Positions 54,500 through 64,000 of a DNA stretch of 64,000 nt are shown here, piece by piece. The notes under the pieces were generated by a model, which was not told the DNA's origin, made no database searches, and worked only from the letters and a program-made list of their open reading frames with translations. Within the stretch, counting starts at the first letter, position 1; each line of letters starts with the position of its first letter. The stretch is from Fragilariopsis cylindrus CCMP1102 (lineage: Eukaryota; Bacillariophyta; Bacillariophyceae; Bacillariales; Bacillariaceae). The position numbers and the translations under genes were made by a program. The stretch covers positions 248,001-312,000 of the forward strand of contig FMBT01000311.1 in assembly GCA_900095095.1 (NCBI GenBank), in the 5' to 3' direction.

Positions 54500-54790
54500 A
54501 GTATTGTTGTTTTTGGTTTTGGTATTTTCCTTTCTACCTACTATGGTGTGGGTAACACAAATAGACTCCACAAGGGTGGCACGTAATATTTAAATATAAG
54601 AGAATAATTGCATTATGATAGGGATCAAAATATTAGCTATTATTCTCAATTCTATTGAACACGAACAATAGGTTCTTCAATTTGATTCAAATCTATATTT
54701 GTCTTATTACTATCGCCATGCCATGGACATCAATAGTCAGTGCTACAATACTTCTCTAAAGGGCACGTAATTCTATCATTTACTCTTTCT
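54500..54790. other. Convergent spacer
   Basis: The spacer is AT-rich and lies between two convergent genes; nothing was recognised in it. Confidence 0.5.
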
Positions 54791-55897
54791 TTACACGTTA
54801 ACGTAAAGACGCAATCGCTTCGATGGCGGCGGGGGGGATGGATACTCGTTATTCTCATCATTCTTGAAAACTACACTGTGGCTTGTCTCATCCACAACAG
54901 CTCTGCTGCATTTCATCGGATTAATCTTTTTTCTGAGAGTCGTTGTCGAATCGTTTTCGTACTTTTTTATGAAAACAGAAGGCACTACTTGAGGATGACG
55001 GGATTGTAACGAGTCATTCGACTGGGATGATTGAAAAAGTGGAGCCGTCGTCGTCGATGCTGTTGCATCATCGGTATGCTTCATTTGAAGATATTCTTTG
55101 ATTGTTTCATGTGCAATTCGATTCAAAAACCGCCGTCGATTTTCAATATTTTTTGCTTTTGCACCTAGACTGCGTGCTAGTGCATCAATAGCTATATAAT
55201 CACGTGTACTGCAAAGGATACTATATAAAATCGTAACAATAATTCTCACGTTGTATTCCAATTTTTTGTGTTTCTTTCCTGCCTCGTTACATCCAAGGAA
55301 AGACAATAACCAATCATCTTCTTTATAGTGTCTTTTCATTTCTTCGTGATCCGAGGTAAGAAATACTGTAATAGGGTGAGGTTCTGTTGCTACCCTTGTA
55401 CTGAAAGAATTCTGAACTGCGGAAAGAAGATTATCCTTTGTGGCTTGATATCTTCCTGTCGTGTCATTCAATTTTGTTTCGAAAAAGGAAAGGCATGAGG
55501 TATGAATACCGCTTGCATTGTCAATTGCTAATGATGTATTTATGTGTTTACCAGGATCGGAAAGAAAAGTAACAAATGGAACTAGATTGTCAATGATACG
55601 TTTCATCCATCCCTTTTCAAGCCTGCTATTGTAATATCTGATGAAATCATTGATGGGAAGTTTTGATGAATGTTTGACTTTCGATTGGAAGGTCTCATTC
55701 ACAAAGACGAGAAGTATATCACATGTAGGCAATTGGACCCAAAGTTTTTTTAATTCTGTACTTAGCTTTTGTTCAGCCTGTATCCTTTTCTTCTTCACAA
55801 CTAGTGATCGACTAGGATCTGTTGTTGCCGTTGCCATCTCAAATGATAAAGTTGTTGTATTGCCAGCAGCATTCGATATTTTCTTCTCCCTCTCCAT
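54791..55897 (-). CDS. Unidentified 368-residue protein
   Basis: This is a single exon from ATG 55897 (MEREKKISNAAGNTTTLSFE). There is no signal peptide. The first 260 residues look globular and mainly helical (LSTELKKLWVQLPTCDILLV, LEKGWMKRIIDNLVPFVTFL, DDWLLSFLGCNEAGKKHKK, NVRIIVTILYSILCSTRDYI). The tail is Ser/Thr/Pro-rich with a short basic motif near the end (PPPPSKRLRLYVNV) that could be a nuclear signal. It starts head to head with the TPMT-family gene, about 640 bases away. I do not recognise the family. Confidence 0.6.
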   Translation of the reverse strand: MEREKKISNAAGNTTTLSFEMATATTDPSRSLVVKKKRIQAEQKLSTELKKLWVQLPTCDILLVFVNETFQSKVKHSSKLPINDFIRYYNSRLEKGWMKRIIDNLVPFVTFLSDPGKHINTSLAIDNASGIHTSCLSFFETKLNDTTGRYQATKDNLLSAVQNSFSTRVATEPHPITVFLTSDHEEMKRHYKEDDWLLSFLGCNEAGKKHKKLEYNVRIIVTILYSILCSTRDYIAIDALARSLGAKAKNIENRRRFLNRIAHETIKEYLQMKHTDDATASTTTAPLFQSSQSNDSLQSRHPQVVPSVFIKKYENDSTTTLRKKINPMKCSRAVVDETSHSVVFKNDENNEYPSPPPPSKRLRLYVNV

Positions 55898-56541
55898 CCC
55901 GTCTAAGACAACAGCGTTTCCAGTATTATGATATGATTCCTGTTATTGTTGCTGGAGGAATACATATAAACTTAAAAACCCCATTTGCCAGGACCGAGAA
56001 GGAAAAAAAAACGACGAGCCTGCAATCATTTTTGAATTTTATCGGAAAACGTCAATTCAATCGTCATCAAGAAGAAACAAAGAGATTCGATTCAAGATTG
56101 ATCCCTATATATTAAGGCGCGTATAGCAATCCGCTGATAGTGTTGATTCCACTCATTTGATCAAATAAGATACCAGTAGTGAAAGGTGGTGTAGCTTATT
56201 GCAGAACAAGATCATTGTCCGATTATTAATTCCTCTTTTCTTTTTTCTTTCCCAAAACCCAAAAAAACATTTTCTTCTATTTGTCTTATTTACAGAAAAC
56301 TTTTACCCCCGACACTATAGTTTCCCGCGGCGCCTATAAATCCATACATGACTCAATTCTCGTGACAGACTTTTCACTTTTAGATTTGTTTTTACGACGT
56401 CTCATTATTTCAGAACATGCACAACTTCTGTTTCATGAGGGCTGGCTATTGACATGGCTAATCGATACCGATAAAAAGGAATCATAACTCAGTGTCATCA
56501 ATACCTCTCGAAGTAACGATACATACGGAGCATTATTTTAT
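55898..56541. other. Divergent upstream region
   Basis: The region lies between the 55897 start (minus) and the methyltransferase (plus). A poly-A/G tract (56000-56012) is present. An open frame at 56281-56487 is not convincing. Confidence 0.5.
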
Positions 56542-57648
56542 ATGCGGTGGCAGTTGAGGCAATTATCCGTACTATTACCACTGCTTGTTGCTAGCATCTC
56601 TATTACGATGGTCACTGCTGCTATAATGGGCGAAGACGTCAACACCATCAGCAACAACATCAGCAGCAACAACAACAACACAAACAACAAGGATGATGAC
56701 AACTGCGAAACTTCAAATGAGAATTTGAAACCTTGGTATCAACGATGGGATAGTCAAAGGATCGGATTTCATTTAAAAGATGTTAATCCGATCATTGTTA
56801 AATATCTTCCAGAATTACTCAAAACTACTTCGACGACGTGTGAAGCTGCCGATGTTGATGTCGATTCTACTGCTACTACTACTACGAGTGTTGACGATGG
56901 AGGCAACTGCAAACAAATACAACATCGACGGATCTTCGTTCCATTGTGTGGAAAGGCAATCGATATGGCATACCTTGCATCATCATCATCATCGTCGTCG
57001 TCATCATTGTCACCATCGGTCCAATTAGAAGTTGTTGGTTTAGAAGGAATACGTGTTGCATTAGAAGAATTCATTCAGGAGCATCCTAATTTGAATATCA
57101 AACCGATAATTACTACTAACAATAATGCCAATGACGAAAACAGCACTCATAGGAGTAAGAAACTTGAACAATTCGTGGGTGATAATATAACGTTGTTAAA
57201 AGGTGATTATTTTGATTTACTGGAAGAAGAAGATTCATCATCAGCATCAATAATAGGGAGATTTGATTATATATATGATCGTGGTTCGATGGTTGCGATT
57301 GAACCACAATTACGTACATCATATGTTAAAATATTAAAAAGTCTATTAAAACCAGGTGGAAAAATTATATTGGTGACACTTGAACGCATATCAACATCAA
57401 ATAATATCGAAGCAACGAAGAAAGGACCACCATATTCAATCGATGAAAACAATGTAAGAGAAATGTTTTCTTGCGACGAACACAATAATAATAATGACAA
57501 CAATGACAACAATGATAATTGGATTGAATCATCTATTACATTACTAGAAGAAACCGATCAACTTGTGTTGGTACCAGAAGACAAACTACGATATCCAGAT
57601 TTAGATCAATTATTAGAAGCAGTATACTTAATCCAAAGAAAAAAGTAA
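56542..57648 (+). CDS. TPMT-family S-adenosylmethionine methyltransferase with signal peptide
   Basis: The protein has 368 residues. Thiopurine S-methyltransferase relatives move a methyl group from SAM to thiols, selenols, halides or arsenicals. The core begins WYQRWDSQRIGFHLKDVNPI, the diagnostic W..RW..G.IGFH...VN start. Next are RRIFVPLCGKAIDMAYLASS (SAM motif I), VVGLEGIRVALEEFIQEH, LLKGDYFDLLEEE, FDYIYDRGSMVAIEPQLRTSY and LLKPGGKIILVTLE. The closing helix is short. The N terminus (LSVLLPLLVASISITMVTA) is a signal peptide, so the enzyme is likely in the secretory pathway, the plastid periphery or outside, unlike cytosolic animal TPMT. Asn, Thr and Ser runs are inserted between motifs. 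In algae this family includes methyl-halide and thiol methyltransferases; the substrate is not deducible. Confidence 0.88.
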   Translation: MRWQLRQLSVLLPLLVASISITMVTAAIMGEDVNTISNNISSNNNNTNNKDDDNCETSNENLKPWYQRWDSQRIGFHLKDVNPIIVKYLPELLKTTSTTCEAADVDVDSTATTTTSVDDGGNCKQIQHRRIFVPLCGKAIDMAYLASSSSSSSSSLSPSVQLEVVGLEGIRVALEEFIQEHPNLNIKPIITTNNNANDENSTHRSKKLEQFVGDNITLLKGDYFDLLEEEDSSSASIIGRFDYIYDRGSMVAIEPQLRTSYVKILKSLLKPGGKIILVTLERISTSNNIEATKKGPPYSIDENNVREMFSCDEHNNNNDNNDNNDNWIESSITLLEETDQLVLVPEDKLRYPDLDQLLEAVYLIQRKK

Positions 57649-57978
57649 TCGCACAAAAGATATAACAAAACGAAAAACAAGAAAATAACATTCCATACAA
57701 ATTTTAGACTACTTTAAAGTACTCGAGATGAGCGCTACGCTGCGATACATAATAATACCATAAATTGTTGCTCCTTCTCCTCCTCCTCCTTCTCCTCCAC
57801 ACTTATTATATAATTTCTTCCTAATTGTTTAAATCTAGTAGTTAACGCTTTACTCGTCACCGCCTCAAAAAGTCTAGCAAGTCAGTCAGCAGTCAACACC
57901 ACATAAATAACCAGCCACTCAGACACTTAAGTAAGAAAAAAGTCATATCTGCGTGCTAAGGATAACACCGAAATCGGT
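57649..57978. other. Intergenic region
   Basis: The region contains a ctcctcctt run (57773-57798). It ends near an orphan coding-like stretch; no gene is supported. Confidence 0.5.
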
Positions 57979-58194
57979 TTGTTGGTTGAAGGTGGTACAA
58001 TCATTTATGATATTGATGGTTCAGCAAGTGCTACCGGCGATGCCAAGATTCTTTTAGACTTGGCATACGACGAAGAACAAGAAGGAGTAGAAGTACGCCG
58101 GTACCTTTCATCTAGCTCTTCGTCTAGCTCTAAGAATGCAGGGTCGCTGTTAAAACTAAGATTAAAAGAGATTCACACATTCATGAACAAATGA
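57979..58194 (+). CDS. Orphan coding-like fragment
   Basis: The reading is NTEIGLLVEGGTIIYDIDGS, then KILLDLAYDEEQEGVEVRRY and a Ser run, with a stop at 58194. The sensible sequence begins upstream of the first start codon (about 57955), so it looks like a terminal exon or a truncated gene rather than a complete one. No upstream exon was found. Confidence 0.3.
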   Translation: MLVEGGTIIYDIDGSASATGDAKILLDLAYDEEQEGVEVRRYLSSSSSSSSKNAGSLLKLRLKEIHTFMNK

Positions 58195-59987
58195 ATTGAT
58201 CGACTACTAGAAACCTAACAATATAACGAACAAAATAAGATCACATAATGTACAAAAGCTATATATTTGTCGTACTATATCATACATACGAATAAGAACA
58301 TTAGGATGTAGTTATTATTCTAGCTAGCAATAGTTTCAATCCATTTCCCAACAAATTTTACTAGGATTGTTATTGAAATGTGTTGAAAAAATATCCAGCG
58401 TCGATTGACTACTTTGATAGATGATCACTAGTCCTAAACTAAATACAGAGCGCTAGTTACTATTATCTTACTGTAATCAGGCCTGATCAGACCATAAATT
58501 GGTAGTACAAACAGATCTAGCTTCAACTTAGTCTAATACACTGTAAGTAGCATTGAAAAATGGTATTAGTTCTGAAAGCAAAAGAAAGTCCAAATGAAAT
58601 TCTTATTTCAGAAATTCTTGTTTCAATTGAAAGAGCAGCAGAAAGAAGAAAACTTGGTACAGTGTAAGTTAGTTCCTTGCTCTGTAGCCGCTTGTCTGCT
58701 CCGCTCCGCTTGCTAGGAGGAAGAGGAAAAAGGTAGTTTTAAATGCAGGAAAAGCTTAGTGTGTCTTTTACAAACTATATACTCTCTTTACAGCCTCTCA
58801 GCTGCCTCTCTCCATACTTGGAGGGAAAGATAGAGATTTTTACATAAAAGCAACTGAGGATGACTTGCTTTAATACAGACAGTAGCCAAATAATTGATTA
58901 TATGTTTGCGATCTTTTCATATTATGTCTGTATGTAACAGAGTGATGTGCTTAGCTCCTCGCTCTAGCCGCTCGGCAGGCTGCAGCAACTTATGATGTCT
59001 CTTTTTAGTATATAATATTCAACAATAACCAACTAACCAAAAGACCTGTCCCATTCCTGTTGATTGTTATCATATAAGATATGTAAATAATGAAAGTAAT
59101 ATGCTGACATCCTGTGTTACCTGCCTAGATATCTTCATTTTGGAGAAAGTAAGTAGAGAGAGAGAGAGAGAGAGAGAGTTTCATAAAAATTGCAGCAGCC
59201 AGCTTAGGATGTATTTAACTGTGGTATGCCAGAAAACACTTCTTGTGGGGTCCCAGTGAGGTGAGGGTGTAGAATTTACATAGACTTGATATCATTGTAG
59301 AATATAATACAAATGAAAGTGTATAGTTAAGTTTATAAGGAAGACTGTGTGTTTCACTTCATACCCGACTCGTTTTGACTACTTAGATTAAAAAATAAAT
59401 AAAAATTGTGAGTGTTGAACTTAGTCGAATACGGTTTAGGACGAAAGATTTAAGCTGCGAATTCACTGTACCAAGGACATTAGTATTGCCGCTTATGTGC
59501 CGCCAAGATTGACGTCAAAACTATTTTGAATTGTTGATGGGCTATTCAAAATATTATATACAGTAACTTATGCAGTATTAATATATTATTAGGATTATTC
59601 TCTTACTGACATAAGTTACTTCTACCAGCATTTAGAGAATTTTCATAATTCTAAGTAAATTACTGAATCAATCCTGTCATTCGTTAGAGAGAGAGAGAGA
59701 GAGAGAGAGAGGTAATGCTTGCCTAAGTATATTTGTTGAAGCATTCTTCTATTATTTATTTTGTGTATGGTACCATTACTATCACTACGTCCAGAATAGT
59801 CTGAAGCAGTTTTTGATCATCGCGTCAGTAATACAGTAACGGTAGTACTACAGTTTATGGCAAGCAAGCAACGCTATTCATTCTTCGCTTCTCTCAGTCC
59901 TTTTCTTTACTCTTAAAGTTCTACTAGTTATATTGTTACTTTTTATTATACACCGTTCAAAAAAGCATAATACTAATAATAACAAAA
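58195..59987. other. Gene-poor region with GA microsatellites
   Basis: (GA)n runs lie at 59155-59178 and 59686-59712, each near a tctc/gaga-rich flank. Two short GC-rich stretches (58690-58720, 58950-58985) stand out from the AT-rich background. No gene was recognised. Confidence 0.6.
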
Positions 59988-62900
59988 ATGATGAAATCGG
60001 ATGTTTGTTCAGTAACAAATTCGATGCCTACGGTGATGAAGAATAATTCTTCTACTACAAGCACTACTAGGGAAGAAGAATCATCCTATGCTTCTTCTTC
60101 TTCCGATTTTGTGGATGGTAGTAGCACCATCGAAAGAATAAATACAACACCAGACAACAACAGCGGCAACAGCGACAGCAACAGCGACAGCAACAGCGAC
60201 AGCAGCAGCAGCAGTAGCAGCAACAACAGCAGCAGCAGCAACAGCGACAACACTATTAATACGAATAACAAGAATTGTGATGTTCCTTCTAAATTACCTA
60301 ATCCTGCTCATGTTCGAACTATTTGTGGACTGAGGATCGTTCGTGGTAATAAAGAAGGTGATGAAGATGTAAATGTAAATGTAAATCCCTTCTCTCCCGC
60401 TACTACACGTACAACATATTATAATAATGAATTATCATCATCATCAGCTGCTCCAGAAGAAGAAGAAGAAGGAGTAGTAGTAGGAGTACCATTATCACCA
60501 ACACATACAGTAGGGACAACAATGTCAATGAAGACAACAGATACTACTACGACGAATTCAGCATTACCAATAGAATTACGATTACTACGATCACAAGAAC
60601 GTCAAAAACGATTAGATGGAAGATTTAAAAGAGAACGAACCAAGCGTCATACTATTGAACAGGATCGTGATACTGTCTTACATTTTATGAGTAGTTTGTT
60701 ATCAGTAGAAGAAGAGGACAACGACAACAATAACAATGAAAATGATAATGATAGACGGCGAAAGGAGGAGGAGGAGGAGAAGAAAGACGAATGGAATCAA
60801 GATCAAAAAAAGAACAACAACAATGAAGAACAACGAAAAATAATTTCATCATCGATTCGTAATTTTTTGTCCAACTACAAGTATGATAATACTAATACTA
60901 ATACTAGTAATATCATCTCTACCGGAGACCTAAAAAAAGTAGTGGAAGAACAATCAGGATGCAAGTTAGAAGAAGAAGAAATGAAAGAGAATGATCATAA
61001 TCATAATCATTATGATAATGATGATCTACTGTTACCAGAAATGAAAGGTTATCGTGTCAATAATAATAATAATAATAATAGTGTTGTTACTGAAAAACAA
61101 CAACAACTTCAGCAGGGTGTTGGTGAAGTTAATAAAACAGTAACATGGAATGAACAGGAACATGATAAAACAGAAGAAGAATGTAGAGTACTCACCAACA
61201 ACAACAACAACAACAATGTACGGATTATTAGTGATCTTGAGAAAGAATTAAAATTAACTTTGCAGAATACTAGTAGTAATGAAAAGAATCTAAGAAATCG
61301 GATTGATGATCTTGAACAGTATATCAAATCATATGAAGGAGAAAATAAAATTGAAAAAGAACATCTGAATAATCATATTATTGATATTGACACCAAATTA
61401 GATTCCTCCAACAGTACTATTGAGCAGGTAAAAAAAGAAAAAAATGTCCTGGATGATAAATGTACTATGTTCGAGAAAGAATTACAGAAATCCAAGAATG
61501 AATTACAGAACTCCAAGAATGAATTAATAGTTCTTGCTATTCAACATTCTCAACAACAAGAATTAACAGAAATAGAACGTCGTCATTTGGAAGAAATTAC
61601 ATTGATGGAAGAGAAGTACATAAAAGGATTGACAGGATGTGAATTGCGGGATGTTGTTCAACGACATTCTCAACAAGAGGTTTTAAAAACAATCGAGAAT
61701 CGTCATGGTCAAGAAATGAAAATAATTACAGATCAACATAATAAACTATTGAAAGAAAGTAGTAGTATTCATCCTACTACTGCTGCCGTGGAGTCGTTGT
61801 TGCAAAAAGACGTAGTAGAAGCTGATGATTCTGATCCTAGTTCTGATTCTAATCTCAAACAAAAATTAAAAAAGAAATTGAAACGTCAACATATCAAAGA
61901 ATTGAATATGATTCAAGACGATCACATTAATGAATTAAGACGAAGAGATCTTCAACATGCAGAGGAACTAGGTCGACATGCTATAGAATTGGAAGGACTA
62001 TACAGTAGTAGTAATTCTATACAACAGGATCCATCCGACGATGCTTCTGATGAGCTGCAACAACAACAACGAAAACGACAACAACAAGAAAATAATTTAC
62101 GGGAACTTGATTCTAGTAGTAGAATGGGGCAGGAACGAGATGAAGAAATCCGTGTACTGAAAGAGAATGTATGTGAACGCAATTCTAGGATTGAAATATT
62201 TGAAGTAGAATGTGCCCGGCGGGATGAACAGATCCAGGTACTGGAAGAAAGTTTACTTGAACGTGATACTAGGATAGAGGTCCTAATAGAGGATGGTGAA
62301 CATATTCAAGAAGAATTGGAAAAAACTATTCGAGAAGAATTGTTGGAGGATCATAATAAGAATCAACAACAACAAGTCACGGCATTAACTTCCTCCTATA
62401 TGGATAAAATAACAAAACTCCAAGAAACTTTACAAGTGAGTGAATCTCAATTTGAAACGTTGGAAGAGGATACGGGTCAATTGGTACGTAAGCTGGAGGA
62501 AGAATTGGAGGAAACGGATCAAGGAGTACGTAAGCTGAAGATAGAATTGGAGGAATCTAAAAACCAGCACAGCAAGGTGATAACGAAGCTCCAAGAAACT
62601 CAACTAGAACAGGAATCTCAATTTGAAGTATCGAAAGGGGATACGGATCAAGCAGTACGTAAGCTGGAGGAAGAATTGGAGCAAACTAAAATCCAGCGCA
62701 GCGAGGTGATAATGAAGCTCCAAGAAACTCAACTAGAACAGGAATCTCAATCTAAAGTATTGAAAGGAGATACGGATCAAGCAGTACGTAAGCTGGAGGA
62801 AGAATTGGAGGAAACTAAAATCCAGCACAGCGAGGTGATAATGAAGCTCCAAGAAACTCGACGAGAAAAGGAATCTCAATTTGAAGTATTGAAGGAGGAA

Positions 62901-64000
62901 ACGAATCAATTAGTACGTAAGCTGGAGAGAGAATTGGAGGAAACTAAAAACCAGTACAGCGAGGTGATAATGAAGCTCCAAGAAACTCGACTAGAAAAGG
63001 AATCTCAATTGGAAATATTGAACGAATTGGAGGAAACTAAAAAGCAACACAGTGAGACAATAGTGAAGCTCCAAGAAAGTCTACGAGAACGGGAATCTCT
63101 GGTGGAAACATTGAAAGGGGATACAGATCAATCAGTACGCGAGGCAAATGAAGCAGTGAAGGAAACCAAAAGCGAACACAACGAGGTGATAATGAAGCTG
63201 CAAGAAACACTCCGGGAGAGTGAATCTCAGGCGGCAATGATTCAAGTGGAAACTGATCAATCATTGTGCAAACTCGAGGAAGAATTGGAGGAAACCAAAA
63301 GCGAACACAACGAGGTGATAATGAAGCTGCAAGAAACACTCCGGGAGAGTGAATCTCGGGCGGCAATGATGCAAGTGGAAACTGATCAAACATTGTGCAA
63401 ACTCGAGGAAGAATTGGAGAAAACCAAAAGCGAACATAGCGAAGTGACGATTAAGCTCCAAGAAACTCTACAAGAACAAGAATCTCGGGCGGCAATGATG
63501 CAAGTGGAAACTGATCAATCATTGTGCAAACTCGAGGAAGAATTGGAGAGAACTAAAAGCGAACACAGGGAGGGGGTAATGAGGATTCAAGAAAGTCTGC
63601 GTGAACGGGAATCTCAGATTGAAATGATGCAAGTGGAAACTGAGCGATTATTGTGCAAGCTGAAGGCAGAATCTGACGAAAACGAACGCCAACATAGTAA
63701 AATTATAATAGAGTTGGAAGAAAGTCTGCGTGAACGAGAATCTCGTTTAGAAGTATTGAAGGGGGAAAAGGGTCAAACGCTGCACAACTTGGAGAAAGAA
63801 TCGAAAGGTAACGAAACCAAGCATACAGACAAGACTGAAAAGTTACAAGAAGCTTTGGAGAATGTCGAATCGAAGATGGGCGTACTTAAATTGGAAAACG
63901 CCCAAGCACTGCACAACCTGGAGATCGAGCTAAAGGAAAAGGAAAGCCGACATATCGAGCATATTGCGAAGCTGGAAGAATCCATCCGTAAACGTGATTC
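59988..64000 (+). CDS. Giant coiled-coil protein with 43-residue tandem repeats, 3' end off-window
   Basis: The frame is open from ATG 59988 to the right edge, at least 1337 residues with no stop. Residues 1-420 are low complexity (Asn/Ser/Asp/Glu) with a basic helical piece (LRSQERQKRLDGRFKRERTK) near 205. From about 415 onward it is almost continuous coiled coil rich in Glu, Lys, Gln and Leu. From about residue 825 a unit of 43 residues (129 bases) repeats about ten times, with consensus LVRKLEEELEETKxQHSEVI then MKLQETLRERESQ. Some copies are nearly identical in DNA. Such proteins act as Golgi, centrosome or cytoskeleton scaffolds, but the sequence does not say which. There is no membrane helix in the visible part. 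The start is the first of two adjacent ATGs after an in-frame-stop-containing, AT-rich leader. Confidence 0.75.
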   Translation, partial: MMKSDVCSVTNSMPTVMKNNSSTTSTTREEESSYASSSSDFVDGSSTIERINTTPDNNSGNSDSNSDSNSDSSSSSSSNNSSSSNSDNTINTNNKNCDVPSKLPNPAHVRTICGLRIVRGNKEGDEDVNVNVNPFSPATTRTTYYNNELSSSSAAPEEEEEGVVVGVPLSPTHTVGTTMSMKTTDTTTTNSALPIELRLLRSQERQKRLDGRFKRERTKRHTIEQDRDTVLHFMSSLLSVEEEDNDNNNNENDNDRRRKEEEEEKKDEWNQDQKKNNNNEEQRKIISSSIRNFLSNYKYDNTNTNTSNIISTGDLKKVVEEQSGCKLEEEEMKENDHNHNHYDNDDLLLPEMKGYRVNNNNNNNSVVTEKQQQLQQGVGEVNKTVTWNEQEHDKTEEECRVLTNNNNNNNVRIISDLEKELKLTLQNTSSNEKNLRNRIDDLEQYIKSYEGENKIEKEHLNNHIIDIDTKLDSSNSTIEQVKKEKNVLDDKCTMFEKELQKSKNELQNSKNELIVLAIQHSQQQELTEIERRHLEEITLMEEKYIKGLTGCELRDVVQRHSQQEVLKTIENRHGQEMKIITDQHNKLLKESSSIHPTTAAVESLLQKDVVEADDSDPSSDSNLKQKLKKKLKRQHIKELNMIQDDHINELRRRDLQHAEELGRHAIELEGLYSSSNSIQQDPSDDASDELQQQQRKRQQQENNLRELDSSSRMGQERDEEIRVLKENVCERNSRIEIFEVECARRDEQIQVLEESLLERDTRIEVLIEDGEHIQEELEKTIREELLEDHNKNQQQQVTALTSSYMDKITKLQETLQVSESQFETLEEDTGQLVRKLEEELEETDQGVRKLKIELEESKNQHSKVITKLQETQLEQESQFEVSKGDTDQAVRKLEEELEQTKIQRSEVIMKLQETQLEQESQSKVLKGDTDQAVRKLEEELEETKIQHSEVIMKLQETRREKESQFEVLKEETNQLVRKLERELEETKNQYSEVIMKLQETRLEKESQLEILNELEETKKQHSETIVKLQESLRERESLVETLKGDTDQSVREANEAVKETKSEHNEVIMKLQETLRESESQAAMIQVETDQSLCKLEEELEETKSEHNEVIMKLQETLRESESRAAMMQVETDQTLCKLEEELEKTKSEHSEVTIKLQETLQEQESRAAMMQVETDQSLCKLEEELERTKSEHREGVMRIQESLRERESQIEMMQVETERLLCKLKAESDENERQHSKIIIELEESLRERESRLEVLKGEKGQTLHNLEKESKGNETKHTDKTEKLQEALENVESKMGVLKLENAQALHNLEIELKEKESRHIEHIAKLEESIRKRD
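62655..63650 (+). repeat. 129-base coding tandem repeat array
   Basis: The landmark gtacgtaagctggag recurs at 62655, 62784 and 62913, and the landmark ttgtgcaaactcgaggaag at 63264, 63393 and 63522. Each step is exactly 129 bases. Intervening units are diverged or shortened (one near 63030). Confidence 0.9.

Noticed and set aside
1-64000. tRNA, rRNA and CRISPR arrays
   Set aside because: No cloverleaf with a convincing T-arm, no rRNA sequence and no regularly spaced direct repeats with unique spacers were seen.

Overview
The window is nuclear DNA of a eukaryote, most likely a raphid pennate diatom. Four things point there. Tandem heat-shock-factor DNA-binding domains occur in one gene (HSFs are greatly expanded in diatoms). 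A chlorophyll-biosynthesis enzyme and a second protein carry signal-peptide-plus-AF presequences for a complex plastid. A secreted protein combines a GDPH/VWD motif with a Choice-of-Anchor A domain, the make-up of the diatom adhesive 'trailins'. Coding sequence is rich in Asn, Gln, Ser and Asp homopolymers. Introns are GT-AG; nearly all are about 100-330 bp, with one of 848 bp. The base composition is AT-rich with many trinucleotide repeats. The species cannot be named from the sequence.

Layout. 1-2.3 kb: 5' part of a minus-strand gene with two HSF domains, running off the left edge. 2.3-4.2 kb: repeat-rich spacer with an interstitial telomere-like run. 4.2-11.2 kb: a roughly 2300-residue unidentified protein. 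11.4-13.7 kb: NSF/Sec18 (minus). 14.8-16.3 kb: BTB/POZ coiled-coil protein (minus). 17.4-20.0 kb: four-exon Golgi-type O-fucosyltransferase (minus). 20.7-23.2 kb: Atg22-like transporter (plus). 23.7-25.5 kb: plastid divinyl chlorophyllide reductase (minus). 26.6-28.4 kb: protein with 11-residue repeats. 29.1-33.1 kb: trailin-like adhesive protein (minus). 33-37 kb: gene-poor, with a decayed Ty1/copia fragment, tandem duplications and a broken reading frame. 37.2-37.9 kb: plastid SnoaL/NTF2-like protein. 38.8-39.9 kb: CRAL-TRIO lipid-binding protein, divergent from mitochondrial-type adenylate kinase (40.5-41.9 kb). 42.6-44.9 kb: PARP16-like ADP-ribosyltransferase. 45.9-47.1 kb: secreted, probably GPI-anchored surface protein. 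49.0-49.9 kb: four-helix membrane protein with a 5-base coding first exon. 50.2-50.8 kb: broken membrane-protein gene. 51.9-54.5 kb: acidic protein in two frames. 54.8-55.9 kb: unidentified protein. 56.5-57.6 kb: TPMT-family methyltransferase. 60.0 kb to the right edge: large coiled-coil gene with a 43-residue tandem repeat.

Splice structures were rebuilt by matching donor and acceptor phase with conserved protein motifs. They are strongest for the HSF, O-fucosyltransferase, Atg22-like, DVR, trailin-like and adenylate kinase genes. The genes form no operon or pathway. Shared themes are membrane traffic and lipids (NSF, CRAL-TRIO, Atg22-like, PARP16-like), the secretory pathway and cell surface (O-FucT, trailin-like, GPI-type protein) and plastid function (DVR, SnoaL-like).
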